From Dawidia soli (GTDB lineage Bacteria; Bacteroidota; Bacteroidia; Cytophagales; Cyclobacteriaceae), in the NCBI RefSeq assembly GCF_018598185.1, contig NZ_JAHESC010000020.1, positions 62,001 to 126,000 on the forward strand: DNA of 64,000 bases. Reading direction: 5' to 3'. Positions within the stretch are counted from its first letter, which is position 1, and each line of letters starts with the position of its first letter. Both the position numbers and the translations under genes were made by a program. Positions 25,495 through 33,707 of this stretch are shown one piece after another. A model generated the notes under the pieces. That model saw only the letters and a list, made by a program, of their open reading frames with translations. It had not been told where the DNA came from and made no database searches.

Positions 25495-26922
25495 ATGGAA
25501 GTTAGCTGTGGTACAGTATGGAACGATTGTCTGGAAGTCATTCGCGAGAATGTTGGCGAAGAGAATTTCAGCACTTGGTTCAAGCCCATCGTTCCACTTC
25601 GCGTGGAGGGGGATATACTGACCATACAGGTACCTTCGCAGTTCTTCTACGAATGGCTCGAAGAGCACTATGTGCCCGTATTAAAGAAAGCCATACACAC
25701 CGTACTCGGCCCCACCGGCCGCCTCGAATATTCCGTGGTAGTAGACAGCGGTAACAAGCAGGCACCCGCCGTGTCCGTAAACTACCCTGTACACGGTACC
25801 ATCACCAACCGCCGCAGCGGTGTGAACGGCGGCTTTGAAAACAGCGACTATTCACCGTTTACCTTTAAAGCGCTTAACCCGCAAACCGTAAACTCACGGC
25901 TGAACCCAGCCTATACATTCGATAACTTTGTAGAAGGCGACTGTAACCGCCTGGCGCGCTCCGCAGGACTCGCCGTAGCCAAAAAGCCCGGCGTAACCTC
26001 GTTTAACCCGCTCATGCTCTACGGTGGAGTAGGGGTAGGCAAGACCCACCTCGTACAGGCCATCGGCAACGAGATCAAAAACAACATGCCGGGCAAAGTA
26101 GCCCTGTATATCGACCAGAACGATTTCACCACGCAGTTCCTCAACGCCCTGCAAAATCACAAGGTCCAGGAATTTCAGAACTACTACCTGCAGGTAGACC
26201 TCCTCATATTGGACGACGTGCAGTTCCTCGCAGGCCGCGAGAAAACACAGGAGATGTTCTTCCACATCTTCAACCAGCTGCACCAGTCGGGCAAGCAGAT
26301 CATCATGACCAGCGACTGCCCGCCCCGCGACATGAAAGGCTTCCAGGAACGCCTGCTGTCCCGCTTCAAATGGGGACTTACCGCAGACCTGCAAGAGCCC
26401 GATTTCGAAACAAAGCTGGCGATCATCAACCGCAAAATGCTGGCCGACGGCATCCAGATCCCGACAGAAGTGTCGGAGTACCTGGCCTATAGCGTCGACA
26501 CCAACCTGCGCGACATGGAAGGCGTTCTGAACTCGCTCATCTTCCACGCCACCCTGCTCAAAAAAGAGATCGACCTCGACCTGGCCAAAGAGGTGTTAAA
26601 GAATATCATCAAGGAAATACAGTCCGACGTCAGCGTCGACTTCATCCAAAAGACTGTAGCCGAGTACTTTAAAGTCGACCTCGACGCCATGAAAGGCAAA
26701 GTGAAGAAACGCGAGATCGTGATCCCCCGCCAGGTGGCCATGTATTTCTGCAAACGCTTCACCCAGCTCACCCTCGCCCTGATCGGCGAGAACTTTGGCG
26801 GCCGCGACCACAGCACCGTCATCCACGCCCTGGAGTCCGTAGAAGACATGATGAAAACCGACGCCAACTTCCGCGGCTCCGTAGAAGAGCTCGGCAAAAA
26901 ACTGAAGCTCCGCGTAGCATAA
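25495..26922 (+). CDS. dnaA: Chromosomal replication initiator DnaA
   Basis: 475 residues with all four DnaA domains. Domain I: about 1-85 (DCLEVIRENVGEENFSTWF). A variable linker follows. The AAA+ domain spans about 145-350, with Walker A GGVGVGKTHL, Walker B LLILDDVQFL and sensor 1 MTSDCPP. The C-terminal DNA-binding domain ends with the signature GGRDHSTVIHA near 440. It binds DnaA boxes and melts oriC with ATP. Start ATG 25495 gives the standard N-terminus. The gene is monocistronic and is not followed by dnaN, recF or gyrB, unlike the classical arrangement. Immediately downstream are a dispersed hairpin repeat and an array of 11-bp repeats before nuoA. Confidence 0.97.
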   Translation: MEVSCGTVWNDCLEVIRENVGEENFSTWFKPIVPLRVEGDILTIQVPSQFFYEWLEEHYVPVLKKAIHTVLGPTGRLEYSVVVDSGNKQAPAVSVNYPVHGTITNRRSGVNGGFENSDYSPFTFKALNPQTVNSRLNPAYTFDNFVEGDCNRLARSAGLAVAKKPGVTSFNPLMLYGGVGVGKTHLVQAIGNEIKNNMPGKVALYIDQNDFTTQFLNALQNHKVQEFQNYYLQVDLLILDDVQFLAGREKTQEMFFHIFNQLHQSGKQIIMTSDCPPRDMKGFQERLLSRFKWGLTADLQEPDFETKLAIINRKMLADGIQIPTEVSEYLAYSVDTNLRDMEGVLNSLIFHATLLKKEIDLDLAKEVLKNIIKEIQSDVSVDFIQKTVAEYFKVDLDAMKGKVKKREIVIPRQVAMYFCKRFTQLTLALIGENFGGRDHSTVIHALESVEDMMKTDANFRGSVEELGKKLKLRVA

Positions 26923-26938
26923 ACCTCTGGCTGAACAC

Positions 26939-27017
26939 CTGGCGCAAGTGTCTAGCACTAAGCGTCAGCGCGGGTGCGGTCACTTGTGCCTGTTACTGTA
27001 GGCAGTTTGTAACTGCC
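26939..27017. repeat. Dispersed hairpin repeat, copy B
   Basis: Outer stem CTGGCGCAAGTG / CACTTGTGCC, then ACTGT and a second stem GGCAGTT-TGT-AACTGCC. Relative to copy A both stems carry paired base changes that preserve pairing. It lies 16 bp after the dnaA stop. Confidence 0.75.
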
Positions 27018-27047
27018 GTCAAAAGTCCGTTCTCGTTTCAAATGCCC

Positions 27048-27102
27048 ACCTTACGGCGACCTTACAGTGACCTTATAGCTACCTTATAGCGACCTTATAG
27101 CG
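27048..27102. repeat. Five tandem 11-bp repeats after dnaA
   Basis: Consecutive units are ACCTTACGGCG, ACCTTACAGTG, ACCTTATAGCT, ACCTTATAGCG and ACCTTATAGCG, followed by a degenerate ATATTCAGCC. The period of 11 bp is close to one helical turn, so all units face the same side of the DNA, a pattern typical of protein-binding iterons. It lies between dnaA and the nuoA promoter. Confidence 0.85.
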
Positions 27103-27209
27103 ATATTCAGCCATACCAAAGCCATACTTAAAGCAGGGATTAGCCATGGCAACGTTACCCCAAGCCTATCCTTTTGCCGTTTTCTTCCATAGAAATACAC
27201 ATCTTCTCC

Positions 27210-27217
27210 TATCTTTG
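27210..27217 (+). promoter_or_regulatory. Candidate -7 element of the nuo operon
   Basis: TATCTTTG matches TAnnTTTG exactly and ends 8 nt before the nuoA ATG at 27226, predicting an almost leaderless transcript. No clear -33 TTTG was seen at the expected distance. Confidence 0.5.
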
Positions 27218-27225
27218 ATTCCGTT

Positions 27226-27753
27226 ATGGCCGATCGGGATCATTATCTATCAGCATTCGGAGAAATCCTGCTCTATACCCTCGCGGGGATCATCTTTATT
27301 GTAGTAACCCTGTTGGTATCCAGGCTCGTACGTCCCCATCGCCCCAACCCCGAAAAACTCACCACCTACGAAAGCGGCGAAGAGCCCATCACGGCCGCGT
27401 GGACGCAGTTCAACATGCGCTTCTATGTCGTAGCACTGATCTTCCTGCTTTTCGAGGTAGAGATCGTCTTTTTATTCCCCTGGGCAACAGTATTTGCCAA
27501 TAAAGCGCTCGCCGCGCAAACCAACGGCGCGTGGGCGTGGTTTTCACTCATAGAAATGGTGGTGTTTGTCGCCATCCTGGCGCTCGGCCTGGCCTACGCA
27601 TGGGTCAACGGGCACCTGGACTGGATCAAACCCAACCCGCGGCCAACCGAGTATAAATCGCCGGTGCCGGGTGCGCTGTACGACCGCGTAAACGAACGCT
27701 ACCGCTCCTCGCACAGCACCACACCGGGCAACGCCGCGTCAACTGAAAAATAG
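27226..27753 (+). CDS. nuoA: NADH-quinone oxidoreductase subunit A
   Basis: 175 residues with three membrane segments (about 14-36, 70-95 and 103-128) and the NuoA core motifs [11 protein letters not shown] and [21 protein letters not shown]. It belongs to the membrane arm of complex I near the quinone-binding junction. The protein is longer than E. coli NuoA (147) because of a hydrophilic C-terminal tail of about 40 residues ([15 protein letters not shown] onward), commonly seen in Bacteroidota. First gene of nuoABCD, 5 bp before nuoB. A candidate -7 element lies directly upstream. Confidence 0.95.
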   Translation: MADRDHYLSAFGEILLYTLAGIIFIVVTLLVSRLVRPHRPNPEKLTTYESGEEPITAAWTQFNMRFYVVALIFLLFEVEIVFLFPWATVFANKALAAQTNGAWAWFSLIEMVVFVAILALGLAYAWVNGHLDWIKPNPRPTEYKSPVPGALYDRVNERYRSSHSTTPGNAASTEK

Positions 27754-27758
27754 CGTGT

Positions 27759-28292
27759 ATGAAGGGACTACTGGATCAGAAGTTTGAACAAGGAGGGGTG
27801 ATCGTTACACGCCTGGACGACCTGCTTAACTGGGCACGTCTGTCGTCCATGTTTCCGATGACCTTTGGTATAGCATGCTGTGCCATCGAGTTTATGAGCA
27901 CTGGCACAACCGTATACGACATGGAGCGCTTTGGCATGGCCCCGCGCTCATCGCCGCGCCAGGCAGACGTGATGCTCATCGCCGGCACCGTAACCTTTAA
28001 AATGGCCGATCGCATCAAGCGCCTGTACGAACAGATGGCCGAGCCCCGCTACGTCATCTCCATGGGCTCGTGCGCCAACTGCGGCGGCCCATACTGGCAG
28101 CATGGCTATCACGTGGTGAAAGGTGTAGACCGCATCATCCCGGTAGATGTATATGTACCGGGTTGCCCGCCCCGCCCCGAAGCGCTTATCGGCGGCTTCC
28201 TGAAGCTACAGGAAAAGATCCGCCAGGAAACGCTCATGGCCCCGACGGCCGTAGCCAGGCTGCTGGCTGAAAAAGAAAACGTACAAGCCTGA
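27759..28292 (+). CDS. nuoB: NADH-quinone oxidoreductase subunit B
   Basis: 177 residues. It carries the four cysteines that bind the terminal [4Fe-4S] cluster N2: the tandem CC in [11 protein letters not shown], the Cys in [12 protein letters not shown] and the Cys in [10 protein letters not shown]. Cluster N2 passes electrons to quinone, so this subunit is in the connecting module of complex I. It sits between nuoA and nuoC with spacings of 5 bp on each side, indicating one transcript and coupled translation. No unusual feature. Confidence 0.97.
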   Translation: MKGLLDQKFEQGGVIVTRLDDLLNWARLSSMFPMTFGIACCAIEFMSTGTTVYDMERFGMAPRSSPRQADVMLIAGTVTFKMADRIKRLYEQMAEPRYVISMGSCANCGGPYWQHGYHVVKGVDRIIPVDVYVPGCPPRPEALIGGFLKLQEKIRQETLMAPTAVARLLAEKENVQA

Positions 28293-28297
28293 CCGTT

Positions 28298-28780
28298 ATG
28301 ACCCTCGATACCATCGCTTCGATACTCAAAAGTGCACTCGGCGATATACCGCTGCAGCCCGACGCCAACGCCACCCCACAAGCGCTGATCGTGGAACGTG
28401 CACACATACTGGCCGTTTGTAAAACGGCGCATCAACATCCCGAGCTATATTTTGACATGCTGTCGTGTGTCACTGGGCTGGACAACGGCCCGCAAGCGAA
28501 CACCCTGGAGGTGATCTATAATTTATACTCCATACCCTTCAACCTGCACCTGATGCTAAAGGTCGTTCTGCCGCGCGAAAGCCCCGAGGTAGACTCGGTT
28601 GCGTCCGTATGGCGTACCGCCGATTGGCATGAGCGCGAAGCGTTCGATATGTACGGCATTCACTTTACGAACCATCCCGACCTGCGCCGCATCCTGATGC
28701 CCGCAGACTGGGAAGGATATCCGTTGCGAAAGGACTACCAGGATCCGCAATATTACCGCGACATTAAAATAGAATACTGA
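28298..28780 (+). CDS. nuoC: NADH-quinone oxidoreductase subunit C
   Basis: 160 residues, the 30-kDa subunit of complex I. Signature at the C-terminus: WRTADWHEREAFDMYGIHF followed by HPDLRRILMPADWEGYPLRKDY. It is a separate polypeptide, not fused to NuoD as in E. coli. It helps form the quinone-binding peripheral arm with NuoB and NuoD. 15 bp separate it from nuoD. Confidence 0.96.
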   Translation: MTLDTIASILKSALGDIPLQPDANATPQALIVERAHILAVCKTAHQHPELYFDMLSCVTGLDNGPQANTLEVIYNLYSIPFNLHLMLKVVLPRESPEVDSVASVWRTADWHEREAFDMYGIHFTNHPDLRRILMPADWEGYPLRKDYQDPQYYRDIKIEY

Positions 28781-28795
28781 CCGCAGCGCAGGCCC

Positions 28796-30016
28796 ATGAC
28801 AACAAACACGGTACAATACAAATACAAAGAAGGCAACCTGTCGCGCTCGGAGCCCAACAAGCTGCGGCCCGAGAACCTGCGCTCGGAAGAAATGATCGTC
28901 AACCTCGGCCCGCAGCACCCCTCCACGCACGGCGTGCTTCGGCTCGAAGTGTTGCTCGACGGCGAGATCGTCCAGGACGTCGTGCCCCACATCGGCTACC
29001 TGCACCGTTGCTTTGAAAAGCACGCCGAAAATCTGCCCTACAACCAGATCATCCCATTCGTCGATCGCCTGGACTACGTGGCGTCGATGAACAACGAGCA
29101 TGCCTATGCCATGGGCGTAGAGCGCATGCTCGGCATCGCCGACCAGATCCCCAAGCGCGTAGAATATATCCGCGTGCTGGTAGCCGAACTGAACCGCATC
29201 GCCTCGCACTTCATCGCCATAGGCACGTACGGCATGGACATCGGCGCTTTTACACCGTTCTTCTGGATCATGCGCGACCGCGAGCACATCCTGCGCTTGC
29301 TGGAGTGGGCGTCGGGTGCGCGATTGTTATATAATTATATCTGGATCGGAGGATTGTTCTACGACCTGCCCGTGGGCTTTGAAGAACGCTGCCGCGAATT
29401 TGTACAGTATATAAAACCCAAGCTGCAGGAACTGGACGATGTCCTCCTGCAGAACAAGATCTTCATCGATCGTACCGCCAACGTCGGCGTGCTGCCACTC
29501 GACCTGGCCATCAACGCGGGCGTTACCGGTCCCGTGCTGCGGGGCTCCGGCCTCCGCTTCGACCTGCGCCGCGTCGACGGATATTCCGTATATCCGGAAT
29601 TGGAATTTGACGTACCGGTGGGAGAGGGAAAAATGGGCAACGTGGGCGACTGCTGGGACCGCACCTATGTACGCTACCGCGAGCTGCACGAATCCATTCG
29701 CATCATCGAACAGTGCCTCGTGCAGCTTACCGGCGATCATCAACGCACACGCGATTTTGACCCGCAGGCATTGGTACCCAAAAAGATCCGCCCCAAAGCG
29801 CAGGACTTTTATGTACGGGCAGAGATCCCTAAAGGAGAACTGGGCTTCTTCTTCCGCGCCGACGGGCGCAACGATATACCGTTCCGGTGCAAGTGCCGCT
29901 CGTGCAGCTTCGTCAACCTGTCGGTATTGCCGGAAATATCCAAGGGCATACTCATTGCCGACCTCATCGCCATCATCGGGTCGATCGACGTCGTCATGGG
30001 CGAAGTAGACCGCTAA
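28796..30016 (+). CDS. nuoD: NADH-quinone oxidoreductase subunit D
   Basis: 406 residues, the 49-kDa subunit. Hallmarks are [13 protein letters not shown] near residue 38, [15 protein letters not shown] near 82-96 and the C-terminal [19 protein letters not shown] region ending DVVMGEVDR, which lines the quinone chamber. It is the last nuo gene here: no nuoE-N follows within the window, and the next gene is the NAD(P)HX repair enzyme 53 bp downstream. Complex I must therefore be completed by a second nuo cluster elsewhere. Confidence 0.97.
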   Translation: MTTNTVQYKYKEGNLSRSEPNKLRPENLRSEEMIVNLGPQHPSTHGVLRLEVLLDGEIVQDVVPHIGYLHRCFEKHAENLPYNQIIPFVDRLDYVASMNNEHAYAMGVERMLGIADQIPKRVEYIRVLVAELNRIASHFIAIGTYGMDIGAFTPFFWIMRDREHILRLLEWASGARLLYNYIWIGGLFYDLPVGFEERCREFVQYIKPKLQELDDVLLQNKIFIDRTANVGVLPLDLAINAGVTGPVLRGSGLRFDLRRVDGYSVYPELEFDVPVGEGKMGNVGDCWDRTYVRYRELHESIRIIEQCLVQLTGDHQRTRDFDPQALVPKKIRPKAQDFYVRAEIPKGELGFFFRADGRNDIPFRCKCRSCSFVNLSVLPEISKGILIADLIAIIGSIDVVMGEVDR

Positions 30017-30069
30017 GCATAACCGGCAGGCATGATGTTTTCGCCACTCGTAACATACAAAACCGCCGC

Positions 30070-31563
30070 ATGACGAAGATTCTGACAACCGACCAGATCC
30101 GTGCCCTCGATGCCTATGTTATCAAGCATGAACCCATCGCATCTATTGACCTCATGGAGCGTGCAAGCCAGCAATTCGTGGATTGGTTAGAGGATAACGC
30201 GGGTGACGCACACTGCTATGGAATTGTTTGCGGCACCGGCAATAATGGAGGTGACGGCCTGGCCATCGCGCGTTTGTTGGTGGAACTCGACTATGACGTA
30301 AAGGTATGGATCGTGGAGGGAGGCAAACCCAGCGCAGACTTCGAAATCAATCGGGCTCGTTTGCCAGAGAAAGTTGAAGTACACATGATTACCGGGACCC
30401 CGGCTCCGGGAATTTTCGATTGGTGTACTTTGTTGGTTGACGCACTCTTCGGTTCCGGCCTTTCGCGGCCATTGGAAGGTATATACGCCGATGTGATCGA
30501 TTGCATCAATGCAGCAGAGGCGTTGTGTGTAGCCGTAGATATACCCTCCGGGTTACGCGCCGATGGTCCGTCACAAGGTGCTATCGTTCGTGCCACGGAT
30601 ACGATATCGTTTCAGGTGCCTAAGTTAGCGTTCTTCTTTGCGTCCAGCGCTCGGTATATCGGCGACTGGCATACGGTTAATATAGTTCCATGGAATCTGT
30701 GCGAAGATTTTTTTGAAAAGACAGAAACCGATCACCACGTGGTCGACAATGTCTACCACCTGAAGAAGCATCGCGAGAAGTTTAGTCATAAAGGCACGTA
30801 TGGTCATGCATTGCTGGTGGCGGGCAGTTACGGTAAAATGGGAGCTGCGATCCTGGCGGCACGTGCGTTACTACGAGCAGGAGTAGGGTTGCTGACGATT
30901 CACACGCCCGCACGTGGTTACGCTATTTTGCAGCAGGCCGTGCCTGAGGCTATGGTGAGCATTGACCCCCTTGAAGATTATGCCAGCGCGTTGCCATCGT
31001 CAGACGGGTATTCCGTCATAGGCATAGGGCCCGGCCTGGGTCAGGCAGACGTCACGGTAAAGATGATGCATAAGATTTTAGAAGCTTACCGCAAGCCGAT
31101 GGTGATCGACGCTGACGCGCTTAACATCCTGGCGGCGCATCGCGAGCTACTGTCGCTGGTGCCGCCCGGCAGCATCCTGACACCCCATCCCAAAGAGTTT
31201 GAGCGCCTGGCGGGCAAGACCGCCAACGAGTTTGAGCGATTGGAGAAACAAAAGGCATTGGCACGGCAGCTAAGGTCTGTGGTCGTGGTAAAGGGTGCGT
31301 ATTCATCCATTGCCAGCCCCGAGGGTGTGGTCTACTTCAATACCACGGGCAACCCGGGCATGGCTACCGGCGGCACGGGCGACGTACTCACAGGTATTCT
31401 GACGGGCCTCCTGGCTCAGTCCTATCCGTCCCTGGATGCTGCTATTCTAGGGGTGTATTTGCATGGTCTGGCAGGAGACCTGGCAGCACATAAGTTGGGT
31501 GTAGATTCACTGATTGCTTCCGATCTCATCCGATATTTGCCGGCGGCCTTCCGGAAAATCTAA
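30070..31563 (+). CDS. nnr: Bifunctional NAD(P)H-hydrate epimerase / ADP-dependent NAD(P)HX dehydratase
   Basis: 497 residues from ATG 30070; the open frame continues upstream into nuoD but that part has no homology. The N-terminal half (about 1-215) is the YjeF_N/NnrE epimerase with CGTGNNGGDGLAIARLL and VDALFGSGL. The C-terminal half (about 230-497) is the NnrD dehydratase of the ribokinase-like fold, with GHALLVAGSYGKMGAA, GPGLGQ, TPHPKEFERL and NTTGNPGMATGGTGDVL. Together they repair hydrated NADH and NADPH, a damage product. Co-directional with nuoABCD, 53 bp downstream, which links repair to heavy NADH turnover. The base composition appears slightly less GC-rich than the nuo genes. Confidence 0.95.
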   Translation: MTKILTTDQIRALDAYVIKHEPIASIDLMERASQQFVDWLEDNAGDAHCYGIVCGTGNNGGDGLAIARLLVELDYDVKVWIVEGGKPSADFEINRARLPEKVEVHMITGTPAPGIFDWCTLLVDALFGSGLSRPLEGIYADVIDCINAAEALCVAVDIPSGLRADGPSQGAIVRATDTISFQVPKLAFFFASSARYIGDWHTVNIVPWNLCEDFFEKTETDHHVVDNVYHLKKHREKFSHKGTYGHALLVAGSYGKMGAAILAARALLRAGVGLLTIHTPARGYAILQQAVPEAMVSIDPLEDYASALPSSDGYSVIGIGPGLGQADVTVKMMHKILEAYRKPMVIDADALNILAAHRELLSLVPPGSILTPHPKEFERLAGKTANEFERLEKQKALARQLRSVVVVKGAYSSIASPEGVVYFNTTGNPGMATGGTGDVLTGILTGLLAQSYPSLDAAILGVYLHGLAGDLAAHKLGVDSLIASDLIRYLPAAFRKI

Positions 31564-31620
31564 CCTAACCCCAGGATTCCTCGCGAAAGCGCTTATTTTT
31601 AGTGCCTCAAACCCGCAGGC

Positions 31621-32154
31621 ATGCAACTATCCGACAAGATCAAACATACGATCCGCGATGTGCGCGATTATCCCAAACCGGGCGTCGTGTTTAAAGACAT
31701 TACCCCCATCCTGGCCGATCCGCTGCTGATGAATGAAATGATCACCCAGCTCAAAACCGATCTGAAAGACCTTCGGCTCGATGCCATCGCCGCCGTAGAG
31801 GCCCGTGGCTTCATTTTCGGCGCCATCCTGGCCCATGCGCTCAACTGCCGGTTTATTCCCATCCGCAAGGCCGGAAAGCTTCCCTATAAGACCGTACAGC
31901 AGGAATACAGCCTGGAGTATGGCACCGCGGCCATCGAAATGCACGAAGATGCCCTGCAGCCCGGCTGGCGTGTACTCGTGCACGACGACGTGCTGGCCAC
32001 CGGGGGTACCGCCGGGGCCGCCGCCAACCTCGTACGGCATTCCGGCGCCGAGCTGGCAGGTTTTTCCTTCATTATTAATTTGAGCTTTTTGCCGGGAGAG
32101 CTAAACCTTCTGCACCATTTTGGAGTTAAGCCTCAATACCTGGTGACCTATTGA
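31621..32154 (+). CDS. apt: Adenine phosphoribosyltransferase
   Basis: 177 residues. Type I phosphoribosyltransferase: DYPKPGVVFKDITPIL at the N-terminus, AVEARGFIFGA, RKAGKLPYKT and the PRPP-binding motif VLVHDDVLATGGTA. It salvages adenine to AMP in the cytoplasm. Full length for the family (about 170-180). It follows nnr by 57 bp on the same strand, with TTATTTTTA about 30 nt upstream resembling a -7 element with one mismatch, so it may have its own start. Confidence 0.96.
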   Translation: MQLSDKIKHTIRDVRDYPKPGVVFKDITPILADPLLMNEMITQLKTDLKDLRLDAIAAVEARGFIFGAILAHALNCRFIPIRKAGKLPYKTVQQEYSLEYGTAAIEMHEDALQPGWRVLVHDDVLATGGTAGAAANLVRHSGAELAGFSFIINLSFLPGELNLLHHFGVKPQYLVTY

Positions 32155-32191
32155 CGGCGAGGTGGGATGAATCCCCCAGGTACCGTGCTTT

Positions 32192-32782
32192 ATGGAGGAT
32201 GTCGTCCATATTCCGATGTTTCCGCTATCCATTCTACCCCTGCCTGGCGAGTGGGTACCGTTGCATATTTTTGAGCCTCGTTACCGCCAGCTGTTGGAAG
32301 ATGCCTCTGCAAAAGATGTTTCCTTCGGTATTTACCTTTCGCACCACATGAACCTGGCCCAGATCGGTTCGCTCGTGCGCCTGGAAAGCATCCTGAAACA
32401 ATATCCCGGCGGCGAGTCTGATATCATCGTACGGTGCCTGGACACCTTCGACACCGAAAAATTACAACGCACCTTCGATGCCGATAAGTTGTACCCCGGG
32501 GGCTACGTGCGCTACCATCATGTAGACGCCGCACGCCGGCCCAGCACCATACTATACGATATATTCATGCTATACATGCAGCGCCGGAATATTACCCGGC
32601 AGATTGCCCCTTTTAGCATATATCATATTGCGCAGGAGCTGAGCCTCGACTTGCGCGACCGCTATAAGTTTTTACAGTTGCCAGAAAGCCGCCAGGAAAT
32701 GTTTCTACAGAACCGCATCCATTACCAGGAGCAGTTGCTCGAAGAGGAGGAGAAGAGCAAGGATCTTTACCACCTCAATTAA
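32192..32782 (+). CDS. LON peptidase substrate-binding (PUA-like) domain protein
   Basis: 196 residues resembling the N-terminal domain of Lon protease without ATPase or protease parts: IPMFPLSILPLPGEWVPLHIFEPRYRQLLEDA at the N-terminus is the family signature. The C-terminal half is helical and ends in an acidic/basic tail (LLEEEEKSKDLYHL). Stand-alone LON-domain proteins are common in Bacteroidota; their role is not established, with substrate recognition or regulation suggested. The gene lies 37 bp after apt and may be co-transcribed with it. Confidence 0.85.
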   Translation: MEDVVHIPMFPLSILPLPGEWVPLHIFEPRYRQLLEDASAKDVSFGIYLSHHMNLAQIGSLVRLESILKQYPGGESDIIVRCLDTFDTEKLQRTFDADKLYPGGYVRYHHVDAARRPSTILYDIFMLYMQRRNITRQIAPFSIYHIAQELSLDLRDRYKFLQLPESRQEMFLQNRIHYQEQLLEEEEKSKDLYHLN

Positions 32783-33029
32783 TTTTTCTTATTAATTTAT
32801 TGTTAAAACCCTTACATCGGCCAACCGGGCGTTCGGCAGGGAGTTATTCGTTGCCCCGTCGGGCGCAGAATAGTTTTGTTCGGTGAGGCCTGCATGCCAC
32901 GGAATAAAAAGAAGCGTGAAGGTTGTAAGCCCCTGTGCAAAAGGCCCCCATTAACGATTCAATAACGTTTGCAACGAAACTTTTAGCAACCCTACTACGT
33001 GTTAGCACCAAACTTTTAAAAAACGAGTC

Positions 33030-33344
33030 ATGAAAAAATTGGCACTGGTATTTGGTATGTTTCTGGTAGCGGGCGTTGTATTGGCAAAAGAAAATCCGGC
33101 TCCTGTTGAACGTGTAGGTGTTATGCAATTCGGTACTACTTTGAAGGTGTTCTACAAAGGAGTGGAGTCTAATGATGTAAAGGTCTCTATCTATGACGAG
33201 GCAAACCGCCTCATCTATAAAGAGACGATCCGGAAAGTTGACGGTTTTATCAGACCTTACAACCTGTCTCAATTGAGCAAAGGCAACTATACCGTCGAAG
33301 TGATCGACGGCGCTGTACGCGAGCTCGAGCACGTAACCATCTAA
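33030..33344 (+). CDS. Small secreted single beta-domain protein, paralogue of the gene at 33708
   Basis: 104 residues: signal peptide (KKLALVFGMFLVAGVVLA) and one beta-rich domain of about 80 residues with LKVFYKG, VKVSIYDEANRLIYKE, DGFIRPYNLSQLSKGNYTVEVID. The pattern resembles an Ig-like or sorting-type beta-sandwich but not the canonical T9SS tail. The following gene contains two copies of the same domain. Function unknown; the predicted location is the periplasm or cell surface. A GCAAACGTT motif (reverse orientation, 32964-32972) occurs 58 bp upstream. Confidence 0.78.
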   Translation: MKKLALVFGMFLVAGVVLAKENPAPVERVGVMQFGTTLKVFYKGVESNDVKVSIYDEANRLIYKETIRKVDGFIRPYNLSQLSKGNYTVEVIDGAVRELEHVTI

Positions 33345-33449
33345 TCGCCGCAGCAAGCAGGTAACGTTTGTTGTTGCAATAATATTTCGTAACGACCACG
33401 CTACTGCTAATGAAATACGGATAGAATAGTAGATTGCAGAATTATATAG

Positions 33450-33483
33450 AAGGCGTCCTTTTACGAGGGACGCCTTTTGTGTT
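33450..33483 (+). terminator. Intrinsic terminator of the small secreted protein gene
   Basis: AAGGCGTCC pairs with GGACGCCTT, followed by TTGTGTTTTT. It lies about 105 bp after the stop codon at 33344. Confidence 0.75.
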
Positions 33484-33668
33484 TTTACCGCCAGGCTGCA
33501 AAATAGCCTATTGCAAACGTTGTATTAAATAATTTTCTCCTGATAGCGTTTGCACCCGGGTTTGTACGAGCATTTTGAGCATTTCGCGAAGGAAATTTTA
33601 TGCAAACGTTGTTTGTAGAATTAAATGAGGTTTCCTTACAAACTCCAACCATCCGCATAACCCACCCG

Positions 33669-33676
33669 TATATTTG
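33669..33676 (+). promoter_or_regulatory. Candidate -7 element for the two-domain secreted protein
   Basis: TATATTTG is an exact TAnnTTTG match ending 31 nt before the ATG at 33708. No -33 TTTG is seen at the ideal distance. Confidence 0.45.
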
Positions 33677-33707
33677 TATCGTAATCAAAACACAAACACA
33701 TACAATT

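Larger units (their letters stand above)
33345..33707. other. Intergenic region between the two paralogous secreted-protein genes
   Basis: 363 bp. It contains a terminator at 33450-33483, two copies of GCAAACGTT (33513-33521 and 33602-33610) and a -7 element at 33669-33676. No further gene was found. Confidence 0.5.

Noticed and set aside
27048-27112. A CRISPR array
   Set aside because: The repeats are 11 bp with no spacers, and there are no cas genes.
29887-30069. Upstream extension of the NAD(P)HX repair gene into nuoD
   Set aside because: The added residues are out-of-frame translation of nuoD; MTKILTTDQIRALDA at 30070 is the known N-terminal pattern.
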